This document shows positions 38,001 to 49,987 of a stretch of DNA of 64,000 bases, piece by piece (position 1 is the first letter of the stretch; every line of letters starts with the position of its first letter). The notes under the pieces were generated by a model. The model was not told where the DNA came from. It did not search any database and saw only the letters and a list, made by a program, of their open reading frames with translations. The stretch is from positions 46,520,075 through 46,584,074 of the forward strand of contig CM059564.1 of the NCBI GenBank assembly GCA_030386875.1, in the 5' to 3' direction. The stretch comes from Morinoia aosen (Eukaryota; Arthropoda; Malacostraca; Amphipoda; Talitridae). Position numbers and translations under genes: made by a program.

Positions 38001-40993
38001 GTACTGACGTCATACTGGTGTTGTGACGGTGTACTGGCCCCGCGCTGTACTGACGTCATACTGGTGTTGTGACGGTGTACTGGCCCCGCGCTGTACTGAC
38101 GTCATACTGGTGTTGTGACGGTGTACTGGCCCCGCGCTGTACTGACGTCATACTGGTGTTGTGACGGTGTACTGGCCCCGCGCTGTACTGACGTCATACT
38201 GGTGTTGTGACGGTGTACTGGCCCCGCGCTGTACTGACGTCATACTGGTGTTGTGACGGTGTACTGGCCCCGCGCTGTAGTGACGTCATACTGGTGTTGT
38301 GACGGTGTACTGGCCCCGCGCTGTAGTGACGTCATACTGGTGTTGTGACGGTGTACTGGCCCCGCGCTGTAGTGACGTCATACTGGTGTTGTGACGGTGT
38401 ACTGGCCCCGCGCTGTACTGACGTCATACTGGTGTTGTGACGGTGTACTGGCCCCGCGCTGTACTGACGTCATACTGGTGTTGTGACGGTGTACTGGCCC
38501 CGCGCTGTACTGACGTCATACTGGTGTTGTGACGGTGTACTGGCCCCGCGCTGTACTGACGTCATACTGGTGTTGTGACGGTGTACTGGCCCCGCGCTGT
38601 ACTGACGTCATACTGGTGTTGTGACGGTGTACTGGCCCCGCGCTGTACTGACGTCATACTGGTGTTGTGACGGTGTACTGGCCCCGCGCTGTAGTGACGT
38701 CATACTGGTGTTGTGACGGTGTACTGGCCCCGCGCTGTAGTGACGTCATACTGGTGTTGTGACGGTGTACTGGCCCCGCGCTGTACTGACGTCATACTGG
38801 TGTTGTGACGGTGTACTGGCCCCGCGCTGTAGTGACGTCATACTGGTGTTGTGACGGTGTACTGGCCCCGCGCTGTACTGACGTCATACTGGTGTTGTGG
38901 CGGTGTACTGGCCCCGCGCTGTACTGACGTCATACTGGTGTTGTGACGGTGTACTGGCCCCGCGCTGTACTGACGTCATACTGGTGTTGTGACGGTGTAC
39001 TGGCCCCGCGCTGTACTGACGTCATACTGGTGTTGTGACGGTGTACTGGCCCCGCGCTGTAGTGACGTCATACTGGTGTTGTGACGGTGTACTGGCCCCG
39101 CGCTGTACTGACGTCATACTGGTGTTGTGACGGTGTACTGGCCCCGCGCTGTAGTGACGTCATACTGGTGTTGTGACGGTGTACTGGCCCCGCGCTGTAC
39201 TGACGTCATACTGGTGTTGTGACGGTGTACTGGCCCCGCGCTGTAGTGACGTCATACTGGTGTTGTGACGGTGTACTGGCCCCGCGCTGTACTGACGTCA
39301 TACTGGTGTTGTGACGGTGTACTGGCCCCGCGCTGTACTGACGTCATACTGGTGTTGTGACGGTGTACTGGCCCCGCGCTTTACTGACGTCATACTGGTG
39401 TTGTGGCGGTGTACTGGCCCCGCGCTGTAGTGACGTCATATTGGTGTTGTGACGGTGTACTGGCCCCGCGCTGTACTGACGTCATACTGGTGTTGTGACG
39501 GTGTACTGGCCCCGCGCTGTACTGACGTCATACTGGTGTTGTGACGGTGTACTGGCCCCGCGCTTTACTGACGTCATACTGGTGTTGTGACGGTGTACTG
39601 GCCCCGCGCTGTAGTGACGTCATACTGGTGTTGTGACGGTGTACTGGCCCCGCGCTGTACTGACGTCATACTGGTGTTGTGACGGTGTACTGGCCCCGCG
39701 CTGTAGTGACGTCATACTGGTGTTGTGACGGTGTACTGGCCCCGCGCTGTACTGACGTCATACTGGTGTTGTGACGGTGTACTGGCCCCGCGCTGTAGTG
39801 ACGTCATACTGGTGTTGTGACGGTGTACTGGCCCCGCGCTGTACTGACGTCATACTGGTGTTGTGACGGTGTACTGGCCCCGCGCTGTACTGACGTCATA
39901 CTGGTGTTGTGACGGTGTACTGGCCCCGCGCTGTACTGACGTCATACTGGTGTTGTGGCGGTGTACTGGCCCCGCGCTGTAGTGACGTCATACTGGTGTT
40001 GTGACGGTGTACTGGCCCCGCGCTGTAGTGACGTCATACTGGTGTTGTGACGGTGTACTGGCCCCGCGCTGTACTGAAGTCATACTGGTGTTGTGACGGT
40101 GTACTGGCCCCGCGCTGTACTGAAGTCATACTGGTGTTGTGACGGTGTACTGGCCCCGCGCTGTAGTGACGTCATACTGGTGTTGTGACGGTGTACTGGC
40201 CCCGCGCTGTAGTGACGTCATACTGGTGTTGTGACGGTGTACTGGCCCCGCGCTGTAGTGACGTCATACTGGTGTTGTGACGGTGTACTGGCCCCGCGCT
40301 GTAGTGACGTCATACTGGTGTTGTGACGGTGTACTGGCCCCGCGCTGTACTGACGTCATACTGGTGTTGTGACGGTGTACTGGCCCCGCGCTGTAGTGAC
40401 GTCATACTGGTGTTGTGACGGTGTACTGGCCCCGCGCTGTACTGACGTCATACTGGTGTTGTGGCGGTGTACTGGCCCCGCGCTGTAGTGACGTCATACT
40501 GGTGTTGTGACGGTGTACTGGCCCCGCGCTGTAGTGACGTCATACTGGTGTTGTGGCGGTGTACTGGCCCCGCGCTGTACTGACGTCATACTGGTGTTGT
40601 GACGGTGTACTGGCCCCGCGCTGTACTGACGTCATACTGGTGTTGTGACGGTGTACTGGCCCCGCGCTGTAGTGACGTCATACTGGTGTTGTGACGGTGT
40701 ACTGGCCCCGCGCTGTACTGACGTCATACTGGTGTTGTGGCGGTGTACTGGCCCCGCGCTGTAGTGACGTCATACTGGTGTTGTGACGGTGTACTGGCCC
40801 CGCGCTGTACTGACGTCATACTGGTGTTGTGACGGTGTACTGGCCCCGCGCTGTAGTGACGTCATACTGGTGTTGTGACGGTGTACTGGCCCCGCGCTGT
40901 ACTGACGTCATACTGGTGTTGTGGCGGTGTACTGGCCCCGCGCTGTAGTGACGTCATACTGGTGTTGTGGCGGTGTACTGGCCCCGCGCTGTC
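35005..40993. repeat. Indel-free 46-bp tandem array, 130 copies, one CRE per unit
   Basis: The unit is TGTAGTGACGTCATACTGGT then GTTGTGACGGTGTACTGGCC then CCGCGC. The octamer starts at 35015 in the first unit and 40949 in the last. That is 5,934 bp, exactly 129 periods of 46, so there is no net indel in 130 units. Main variants are GTAGTGACG / GTACTGACG, TTACTG for GTACTG, and GTGACGG / GTGGCGG. TGACGTCA is the palindromic CRE bound by CREB/ATF bZIP proteins. I saw it broken (TGAAGTCA) only at 40075 and 40121. Each unit has four CpGs, or three where GTGGCGG shifts them. The array lies wholly within the Pitx intron between homeobox exons A and B. Confidence 0.97.
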
Positions 40994-41470
40994 TCATGCT
41001 TACGGACGTACTGTGACACTTACTGGAAATGCGCTGACACATACCACTCATAATACACTCACACTTGCTGACATTATACCGACAAATACTGATGGTGCAT
41101 TGACATTTACAAACCTTGTACTAACTCTTATAGACTTCACACTGGTACTTTCTGACATTAAATTGGCCTTTGCTGTCATTGTCTCTTACTGACATTGCAG
41201 TGAAATTTACTGATATTGCACTGACAGTCACTGACATTATGCTGACACTTACTGATACTTAATTACCTCTCCCAACGATACACTGACGCTTATGACATTT
41301 TATTGCCGCTTCCGATGTTACTTTGACACTTACTGATGTTGCACTAACACTTACTGATATTTCAGCAACACTTACTGACATTATACTGACATTTGCTGAC
41401 ACTATACTGACATTACACCAACACTTCACAGACATTTCACATTCGAGCAGAACCATGACACTGACGATCG
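40994..41470. repeat. Degenerate ACTGACA-type tandem repeat adjoining the CRE array
   Basis: Diverged copies of a short motif, about 12 or 24 bp, read ACTTACTGACATT, ATACTGACATT, TTACTGATGTTGCACT and so on, from the right edge of the 46-bp array to about 41410. The best copies (TACTGACATTATACTGAC near 41374) resemble TACTGACGTCATACTGG of the array. The 72-codon minus ORF at 41259-41477 reads this repeat. Confidence 0.8.
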
Positions 41471-41556
41471 ACTGCATCCATGACTGCCGGCTCTAGAAAT
41501 GTAAATTACAGTTTGCCGAGGCCTGCTGTCATGAGTCATTATTTCAATTTCCTTAA

Positions 41557-41729
41557 CCCTTTATCGGCCAACGTCCTTCATGATGGATAGTAAGAAGTCA
41601 CTCAAACTTTTCGCATGTTTTAAATGCTTTAATGAAAAGTTCACACTGCACTTGGCTTCATGAATGACAGTTCGAGCGAAATTGCCGTAATATTTCGTTC
41701 TAATGCAAAACAATTTCGCCGCTACTGGG
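41557..41729. mobile_element. TTAA-flanked MITE of about 173 bp (second type)
   Basis: TTAA flanks both sides (41553-41556 and 41730-41733). The ends are weak inverted repeats: CCCTTTATCGGCCAA at the left, and the complement of the right end reads CCCAGTAGCGGCGAA. TTAA duplication and CCC-starting ends are what piggyBac-type elements have. It is non-coding. The inverted repeats match at only about 10 of 15 positions, so the call is moderate. Confidence 0.5.
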
Positions 41730-42152
41730 TTAAAAATTAAAAGGGAGACTTTAGACTTCGAATGTCGGTTACACAACGAGTCGTTTATTGTCGGTCTCTT
41801 GCTGGTTGAATATATCATTAATTAAAACGCGAATAATCAACAATTATTTTTACGTAGGTATTTACACTTATGGTTTAAATTTGCACAATTATTTTACGAT
41901 ATTTTCAAAATTTCTAGTGATTTCTGTACTTTGACAAGAGTGTCGTTGCTAGACCTGTGACCTGTGCGATGCGTTACTAATGATTGTCATTTTTGCCAAG
42001 CTCTAAATTGCTCATCTTACTCGCGCAAAATACTTGGTTCCCATTGAAGGCACAAAGGAATTAGAAGAAGTTCATTCCATAGTCTCAGTTTTTTTTGTGT
42101 TGACTGCCTGCATTGTGAGTGCAACTAACGACGATTCTTTTCCTGCCCTCAG

Positions 42153-42219
42153 ATACCCCGACTTGAGCGCCAGAGAAGAAATTTCGCTGTGGCTCAGCCT
42201 CAAGGAGGCCCAAGTCAGG
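42153..42219 (+). CDS. Pitx: Pitx homeobox exon B: homeodomain residues 25-46
   Basis: A 67-bp exon between acceptor TCCTGCCCTCAG (ends 42152) and donor GTGAGT (42220). The first base completes the split Arg codon; then 22 codons encode YPDLSAREEISL then WLSLKEAQVR, the end of helix 1, helix 2 and the start of helix 3. It exits in phase 0. The exon is the expected size and phase for a paired-like homeobox. Compared with the Pitx consensus I remember (YPDMSTREEIAVW then TNLTEARVR), about 8 of 22 residues differ, many more than in the flanking homeodomain parts. The reading frame is intact. Confidence 0.93.
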
Positions 42220-44304
42220 GTGAGTCCGTCGCATAAATAATAACTCATTCACTTCTCAAGGGTTTCCATTACAAACAATCATCTCTATCGAGCAGTTTCC
42301 CAGCCTAACTATTTCGCCACCCAAGCGATTTAATCACTTGGGCAGCGAAAAACATGCATACAGGCGGCGAAAAAGTTAGACTGGGTTGTGATGGGACTTG
42401 ACTCTTAATTTGACCTTCTTTTGGGGAGTTTAAATGAATGAAATTGATAAGTTCCGCTAAATCTGTACACCAACACAGATGACCTTCAGCCCGAGTGTGT
42501 AGGGGTGCGCTACTGAGATCAGCGGAAATATTCATAATGTTAAGGGAAGTTCAGCAAACAAATGCTTACGCATACGTGCGCAGTCCTGCAGTCGATATGT
42601 CGTAGTGTAAATCCAGTTTTTATTTTTATTTGAAGCAATAGATGGGCTCAAATTTTGCAGTATCTTATTATTGTGTGATGTTCTGTAAATAAGAAAAGGA
42701 TCTTGCACTTGAAGTTTACAATCGTATTACTGAAGTAAACGTTTTCTAAGTATACATAAAGAGGCTCGATCAGCCTCTCTTCATGGGAAGTAAACGTTCC
42801 CATCGCAGGTGCATCAGAAAAAATGAAAAGGCTGATACATTTTCAGCGATGAACTGACCACACGCCGGGAATTTAAAGTACAGCAACATATTGCGAGAAA
42901 AAGTCCCCGACTATGAAAATAACATTCCTTGGATTAAGCTTGGAGTCTGAGCGAATAATGGCATAACTGTACATCGCACATCAAAACAATTAGAGTTCAG
43001 AAAAAGTAGACAATTGAACGAATGGTAAAACTTAGAGCAATAGCTAGAGTTTATCGATTTAAATTTGGAGTACCTCAAGGTCTACTAAACTGATACAAAA
43101 TTAGGTGACATGTGTCACAAACATTGATAAATCCGAGGCAGGGAAAATCGTAGCACGCCTCTGCGCGGGAGTTGCGTTTCTTGCTTGTTTACGAACGGTA
43201 AGCCCAGGGTCTTAGCTTGTACCCAAGCCTTAGATGATATCTTACGCTGAAGGTAGATGTTGCTATTTTCATGCGTCGTGTATGCGTGCAGGTAGCTGAT
43301 GTATCTCTCTCTTCAGATTGCTTGTGAGGGGTTATGTTGAATTTTATCTTCTCTTCCAAAGACAGAAAGGGATCCGTTTGCTGGTTGTAAGAATTTGAGG
43401 TATGGTTTGGTATATTTATGAAACGTGGGATTGATCCCTCACTACAGCCTTGCGTCGTGCTGCGGCGACATGTCAACAAGGGCCATGGATCTGTATCCAA
43501 ACTAAATCAGGCATCTATGCATATTTTGATAGCCAAGCTGAAGCTCCCTCACGTCACCGCCTACCAGCAAAAATTTATTTTACGGCTGCATTTAGTGGTG
43601 TCTACTGCGGGCCTGATCATTGTTTGTTTCTAATGTACGGTGATTGCCGTCATTTTTTTAAATGAGATACTAATTTCACTAAGATACAAATTTCACTAAT
43701 TTCACTAAGATACAAAATCTTAAATATTCAACACAAGCTTGTCACTCCTCATGATTTATTAAATTTCCAACACATTTAAGCCGTCATCATAAATATGAAC
43801 TCAAACACTCAGTTCTTAGTTAAGACTTTCAATGGTAACTCGAATTTTGAATGCACATTTACCCCACCTAACAACTTACAACCTAATGAAAAGTTCTCCC
43901 CTAACTCGAAGTTTGAGTCGTAGCACGCATACGCTAACTTCAACTTCAAGAAGACCAAGCGAATTGTTCCTGAGTTCTGCGGCGCTGAATATGTTCACAG
44001 ACACGATGCTCGTATAAATGTTGGCAATCAATTCTAACTACACACACTCATGGCGACCAAAGCTAAATCTTAAAAGTGCCGTGTGATATACTCTGTCTAT
44101 GTAGTTCAAATGAGATACTATTTTATTCAATAACGACCTACCTATGCTATGATGGTTTGTGACATTTCTTAATTAGATGCAAGAAGCTGCTTGTTTTCAT
44201 TAGAAAATTATCAGACGCCTTCATTATAAATAGTGCCGGAAGGATGAAACATCCCGTCTGCATTTTGAGCAATATTTTATGAGTGTATTTTCCCTGTGCC
44301 GCAG
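42220..44304. other. Pitx intron between homeobox exons B and C
   Basis: About 2.1 kb without a recognised gene or array. The segment at about 43845-43955 is a diverged relative of 45965-46070 (shared AAGTTCTCC, CTCGAAGTTTG and TACGCTAA). Two minus-strand ORFs (42305-42535, 43189-43500) are unrecognised. Confidence 0.55.
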
Positions 44305-44892
44305 ATATGGTTCAAGAACCGGCGAGCGAAGTGGCGCAAGAGAGAGCGCCACGTGCTGACGTCAGGCATGCCAGGCGACCTGAAGGGCGGCTGGGGCGCT
44401 CAGCTCAACGGCTTCTCGTGGGACGACGGCCTCTACTCCGGCTACTCCACCTACAACAACTGGGCGAAAGTGACGCCCCCAGCCATCGCCGCCAAGAACT
44501 TGCCATGGGGCTTCAACAGCGTCAATATGAACCCGTTAATCACGCAACAACACACGGCCATGGCGCCCATCAATTGTTTCCAGACGGCTGGTCAGACGGC
44601 CTCTACAGGCATCATGCCTACCTCGATGTCGTCGTCCCTGGGTAGCTGCGGTACCCCGTGCCCGTACCCCGCCCCCACCTCCCCGTACATGTACCGGGAC
44701 CAGCCTGGTGCAATGTCTTCCTCCATCGCCTCCCTCCGTCTGCGCGCCAAGTCCCACTCCCCCGCTTTCACCTACTCCACCGCAGGGCCAGAATCTCGCT
44801 CTTCTTCCACCGTAGACAATACGAGCTCCTTCTTCCCGGCTTCCACTCCTTCGTCCGATAAATTTTCATGTATGAACAGCGTAATAGCGTAA
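44305..44892 (+). CDS. Pitx: Pitx homeobox exon C: helix 3, C-terminal region, OAR motif, stop
   Basis: The acceptor TGTGCCGCAG ends at 44304 and the exon enters in phase 0. It encodes 195 residues ending at TAA 44890-44892. Residues 1-14 (IWFKNRRAKWRKRE) finish the homeodomain; Lys at homeodomain position 50 sets bicoid-class TAATCC preference. Then come GAQLNGFSW, the conserved SGYSTYNNWA, a Pro/Thr/Ser-rich region, CPYPAPTSPYMYRD, and the OAR motif SSSIASLRLRAKSH at about residues 138-151, which in this family mediates autoregulation and partner contacts. The tail after OAR is about 44 residues and Ser-rich, longer than I expect for Pitx. ORFs in other frames (44283-44645, 44658-44861, minus 44536-44757) are shadows. 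Confidence 0.96.
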   Translation: MWFKNRRAKWRKRERHVLTSGMPGDLKGGWGAQLNGFSWDDGLYSGYSTYNNWAKVTPPAIAAKNLPWGFNSVNMNPLITQQHTAMAPINCFQTAGQTASTGIMPTSMSSSLGSCGTPCPYPAPTSPYMYRDQPGAMSSSIASLRLRAKSHSPAFTYSTAGPESRSSSTVDNTSSFFPASTPSSDKFSCMNSVIA

Positions 44893-46976
44893 CTCTATTG
44901 CTAGCGATTTAGTTTGCGACTTGCTGTAGTTCTTCCTACGCGGACCTCTCCTTAATTCAATGCTTAGGTCTTCTAATTGTTTGATTGCCACGCATCATTT
45001 TTTTATCGTCATTATTGAGGCAAATGAACGTGATTTACGTCTACCTGATGATGCTTTATGGAGAATTATTATATTCATTAAGCGAGATATTTTGTTGTAA
45101 GAAGTTTTTGCGTACGACTAACCTATAATATTGCCTCAACTTGTTTCCGTTCTGAGTTTGACAGAGCTTCTTTTGTGAGATTTGCGAGGATCTGTCCTCT
45201 CTCCTGTGAATAGGTCATCCACATTAATGTTAAGAGTAGTTTGTACGAGATGCTTTTGAAGATCATTCATTAGTGCACATAATTCATCCATGGGAATAGT
45301 AAATGTTAATTTTAAAAGACGCGTCCGGCTGTCTTATTCATGTGCAAATTCATTCATCTTGCTAAGTAGATAAATATATAAAATGTAAATACAATTCAGA
45401 AGTGGAGATAAAGAGGTCGATTATGTGTTATGCGTCTAGCTCTTAGTTTGCAATATTCTAGCTCTTTCATTGATTAGAACGTACTGTACAGATTCTTCTT
45501 TCGCTTAGTTTAAGGATATAAACTGTGGTTTGCTGATCAAGAACTTTGCAAAAAGCTTAGAACTATTTACCCTCAAACACTGGCGTCTCGCGCTCAGCCG
45601 ACTGAGGGTGTTGGAGATGACTTGGACCTCCGTACCTGCGAGTTGGTGCTGAGCGAGGGAGAGGCGAGGTTCTTGCTTCACAGATTCAGTTCCAAGCAGC
45701 ATTTTCAAAAGTCAAGAATGTATTTTCAGTCTCTTTTGTATCGGTTGGTGTAACCAACTCGAGCTATAGTGGTGGACGGTCTGCGAACTGGAGATTAAAG
45801 CACGGATGTAAGATTGGCCTTTTTCTGCACAGAATTTTTTAAATCGACTGAATGGTGCTTGAAAAACGGCCAAAGTCAAGTATATTCGGGAGAAATATGG
45901 TTATTCTGGTAACCGTGGGCTCGTGTCGCTTAGTTTATACTGAACTCAACGGTCTCGAGAGGACTTTTGAACACACGTTCACCACATCTAATAAGTCACA
46001 ACCTTTTGACAAGTTCTCCATTAGCTCGAAGTTTGGGTCGTATAACATGTATACGCTAAATTCGACTGACCATAGTTCTATGTACGTGATCATGAGGTAA
46101 TTAAGCTGCCGTGCAGCGACAACCCAAAACAAGTGAACATGTCACGCGAATGTCAACATTTTATACTTCATGTGCGAGTGTTACCAAAAATAATTCCCTG
46201 TTTTCTCTTCCGTTAAGCATTACAGCCGATGTTCGCAATGTGCGATTTTATTTTAAACGAACTTCAATTTATACGAATGAAAATTATTGGTAGTTCCTCA
46301 AAAAATACGATACTTGATTACTTGTTCTATAACTGGGGCAGCGGAAATAAATTTTAATTCGTAAAAGTTTAGGCTCGCACAATGAAGTCGTGTAATTGAA
46401 GGAGCGACTATACTTGTATATTTACTCAAACACGAGGGAATATTCCCCGATGAACTCCAGGATAATTCGAACAACTCGTAACAATTCGAGGTGGTAGTTA
46501 AACTACGACTCTAATGGCAAACTGAATTTGAAGCTAGCGTGACCAAGACAAAAGTGACCTACCGTTATCAGTATTTAGTTGGCATGATATGGGCTGAGTT
46601 GGGCCATCTCATCGAAGTCGCTGCGCAAAGTTTATCGGGACCCTGAGGGTCGGCATCCATCTGCTGATCCCAAGGATAATCTAACGTTTCTGGCCCATCG
46701 CGCCGCCCTCTGTGTGCAGCGATCATGTAGGGGAACCTCGGTGTGCGGTCCTAAAGGGTCCCACCGCTACTGCACATACATTTACGTAACTTATATATCC
46801 ATATACTGACTGTTCTCCTGTCTCACCCAGTGGTTGCAGGTGCAGTGAAACGTTCTTTTGGTGCAGCGTTGAAATCTGTGTCTGGCAAACAAGAAAAGTG
46901 CTGCAATGTGTCAGATGGAAGATGTTTACGCACTCATCGTGCACAGGGTTACTTGGCAGCTTTTGATGAGTTCCTC
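44893..46976. other. Probable Pitx 3' UTR and downstream sequence
   Basis: Sequence after the stop codon is AT-rich. An ATTAAA lies near 45794 and an AATAAA near 46346. I cannot say which, if either, is the poly(A) signal. The segment at 45965-46070 is a diverged copy of the intronic segment at 43845-43955. Nothing else recognised. Confidence 0.4.
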
Positions 46977-49155
46977 ACAGCCTTTTGAAGGGTTATACAC
47001 AGCAACGTCAATAGATACGCTGCATGCAGTTATGCGTGGGAGAGTTTTTTGCAGTCTTTTGAAGGGTTATACACAGCAACGTCAATAGATACGCTGCAGT
47101 TATGCGTGGGAGAGTTCTTTGCAGCCTTTTGAAGGGTTATACACAGCAACGTCAATAGATACGCTGCAGTTATGCGTGGGAGAGTTCTTTGCAGCCTTTT
47201 GAAGGGTTATACACAGCAACGTCAATAGATACGCTGCAGTTATGCGTGGGAGAGTTCTTTGCAGTCTTTTGAAGGGTTATACACAGCAACGTCAATAGAT
47301 ACGCTGCAGTTATGCGTGGGAGAGTTCTTTGCAGCCTTTTGAAGGGTTATACACAGCAACGTCAATAGATACGCTGCAGTTATGCGTGGGAGAGTTCTTT
47401 GCAGCCTTTTGAAGAGTTATACACAGCAACGTCAATAGATACGCTGCAGTTATGCGTGGGAGAGTTCTTTGCAGCCTTTTGAAGGGTTATACACAGCAAC
47501 GTCAATAGATACGCTGCAGTTATGCGTGGGAGAGTTCTTTGCAGCCTTTTGAAGGGTTATACACAGCAACGTCAATAGATACGCTGCAGTTATGCGTGGG
47601 AGAGTTCTTTGCAGCCTCTTGAAGGGTTATACACAGCAACGTCAATAGATACGCTGCAGTTATGCGTGGGAGAGTTCTTTGCAGCCTTTTGAACAGTTAT
47701 ACACAGCAACGTCAATAGATACGCTGCAGTTATGCGTGGGAGAGTTCTTTGCAGCCTTTTGAAGGGTTATACACAGCAACGTCAATAGATACGCTGCAGT
47801 TATGCGTGGGAGAGTTCTTTGCAGCCTTTTGAAGGGTTATACACAGCAACGTCAATAGATACGCTGCAGTTATGCGTGGGAGAGTTCTTTGCAGTCTTTT
47901 GAAGGGTTATACACAGCAACGTCAATAGATACGCTGCAGTTATGCGTGGGAGAGTTCTTTGCAGCCTTTTGAAGGGTTATACACAGCAACGTCAATAGAT
48001 ACGCTGCAGTTATGCGTGGGAGAGTTCTTTGCAGTCTTTTGAAGGGTTATACACAGCAACGTCAATAGATACGCTGCAGTTATGCGTGGGAGAGTTCTTT
48101 GCAGCCTTTTGAAGGGTTATACACAGCAACGTCAATAGATACGCTGCAGTTATGCGTGGGAGAGTTCTTTGCAGCCTTTTGAAGGGTTATACACAGCAAC
48201 GTCAATAGATACGCTGCAGTTATGCGTGGGAGAGTTCTTTGCAGTCTTTTGAAGGGTTATACACAGCAACGTCAATAGATACGCTGCAGTTATGCGTGGG
48301 AGAGTTCTTTGCAGCCTTTTGAAGGGTTATACACAGCAACGTCAATAGATACGCTGCAGTTATGCGTGGGAGAGTTCTTTGCAGCCTTTTGAAGGGTTAT
48401 ACACAGCAACGTCAATAGATACGCTGCAGTTATGCGTGGGAGAGTTCTTTGCAGCCTTTTGAAGGGTTATACACAGCAACGTCAATAGATACGCTGCAGT
48501 TATGCGTGGGAGAGTTCTTTGCAGCCTTTTGAAGGGTTATACACAGCAACGTCAATAGATACGCTGCAGTTATGCGTGGGAGAGTTCTTTGCAGCCTTTT
48601 GAAGGGTTATACACAGCAACGTCAATAGATACGCTGCAGTTATGCGTGGGAGAGTTCTTTGCAGCCTTTTGAAGGGTTATACACAGCAACGTCAATAGAT
48701 ACGCTGCAGTTATGCGTGGGAGAGTTCTTTGCAGTCTTTTGAAGGGTTATACACAGCAACGTCAATAGATACGCTGCAGTTATGCGTGGGAGAGTTCTTT
48801 GCAGCCTTTTGAAGGGTTATACACAGCAACGTCAATAGATACGCTGCAGTTATGCGTGGGAGAGTTCTTTGCAGCCTTTTGAAGGGTTATACACAGCAAC
48901 GTCAATAGATACGCTGCAGTTATGCGTGGGAGAGTTCTTTGCAGTCTTTTGAAGGGTTATACACAGCAACGTCAATAGATACGCTGCAGTTATGCGTGGG
49001 AGAGTTCTTTGCAGCCTTTTGAAGGGTTATACACAGCAACGTCAATAGATACGCTGCAGTTATGCGTGGGAGAGTTCTTTGCAGCCTTTTGAAGGGTTAT
49101 ACACAGCAACGTCAATAGATACGCTGCAGTTATGCGTGGGAGAGTTCTTTGCAGA
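46977..49155. repeat. 70-bp tandem array, 31 copies
   Basis: The unit is GCAGCCTTTTGAAGGGTTAT then ACACAGCAACGTCAATAGAT then ACGCTGCAGTTATGCGTGGG then AGAGTTCTTT. The first copy is 74 bp because of a CATG insertion in GCTGCATGCAG. From 47051 to 49151 the period is exactly 70 bp. The commonest variant is GCAGTCTTTT for GCAGCCTTTT; single exceptions are GAAGAG, GAACAG and CCTCTTG. It ends abruptly within GCAGATATTT. Confidence 0.96.
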
Positions 49156-49626
49156 TATTTGGAGGGCGACCCAACGTTTACATAGGCATACGCTGCAGTT
49201 CTACGCGCCGTCTACGATATTATGACACGGACAATATAAGTACGGTTCCGATGTATCATTTGTTCATGGCATTTAGGAAAGACTGTTTAACTTTGACGTG
49301 TAGAAACAAAAGAACTGCAATTTCAGCAGTAAAAATATGGAGGAATACATTTGGTCTATGTTTCTAATTCAAGAATTCAATGTTGGTTAAATCGAAAGGG
49401 CATTTAAGTGAGTAATTTACAATTTGATTGCGCAATAATGACGGTGTTCATTTACTTCTTTTAAAATTTGGTTCATTTTGGGTGTTCATGCTCCTAGTGA
49501 CAGCTGGCGGCAGGCATTACGCAGTAGCGAAGTATGTATGCTACGCTACAACTTAGAAAGCTGTCTACTTTGAGCCGCAGCTAAATTTGCCCAACAAAAC
49601 TTCTTAGAAAGTGGAGCTCACTTCGA
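49156..49626. other. Unique sequence, nothing recognised
   Basis: The 72-codon + ORF at 49149-49367 begins in the array and has no recognisable domain. Confidence 0.45.
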
Positions 49627-49790
49627 CACTTTGACCGCAACGCGCGCCACCCGCGGCCACGGAGGGGAATTTCATAATACTGCTGACCAACAAGAAGTCA
49701 CAAACTCAACTTTCCTGAGTCCTTACTTATAACTAAATGAAGCCAGGCACGATCCAGATAATCTCTGTTATTTTCAAAATTGCTTGCAAC
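49627..49790. mobile_element. 5' part of TTAA-type MITE (family member, truncated)
   Basis: It begins CACTTTGACCGCAACGCG, identical over CACTTTGACCGCAA to the copy at 52014. It continues with GCCACCCGCGGCCACGGAGG, CATAATACTGCTGACCAAC, AAGAAGTCACAAACTCAA and a GGCACGATCCAG segment, then loses similarity near 49790 without a right terminal repeat. Its internal part is homologous to the unit of the 60/53-bp array and is useful as an unexpanded reference copy. Confidence 0.7.
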
Positions 49791-49987
49791 GAAAAAAAAT
49801 TGGGCAAAATTGCTTGCCCCTGTACTACTGACGGAGGTCTGGGCTGCCACGAGAGAGCTGTCCAATGAAGCAGCCTCCGTAAAAGTGCTTCGAGTCTCGC
49901 CTTGACTTCCCTGTGATGCGATGCAAAGCGCGGGAAGACGAGCGGCGGGGACGTTTGCGAGACGTACAGTTCAGGCTGGGGACGCAC

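Noticed and set aside
44283-44757. Alternative-frame ORFs of 120 and 73 codons over the last Pitx exon
   Set aside because: They are shadows of the GC-rich coding exon, whose own frame contains the homeodomain end and OAR motif.
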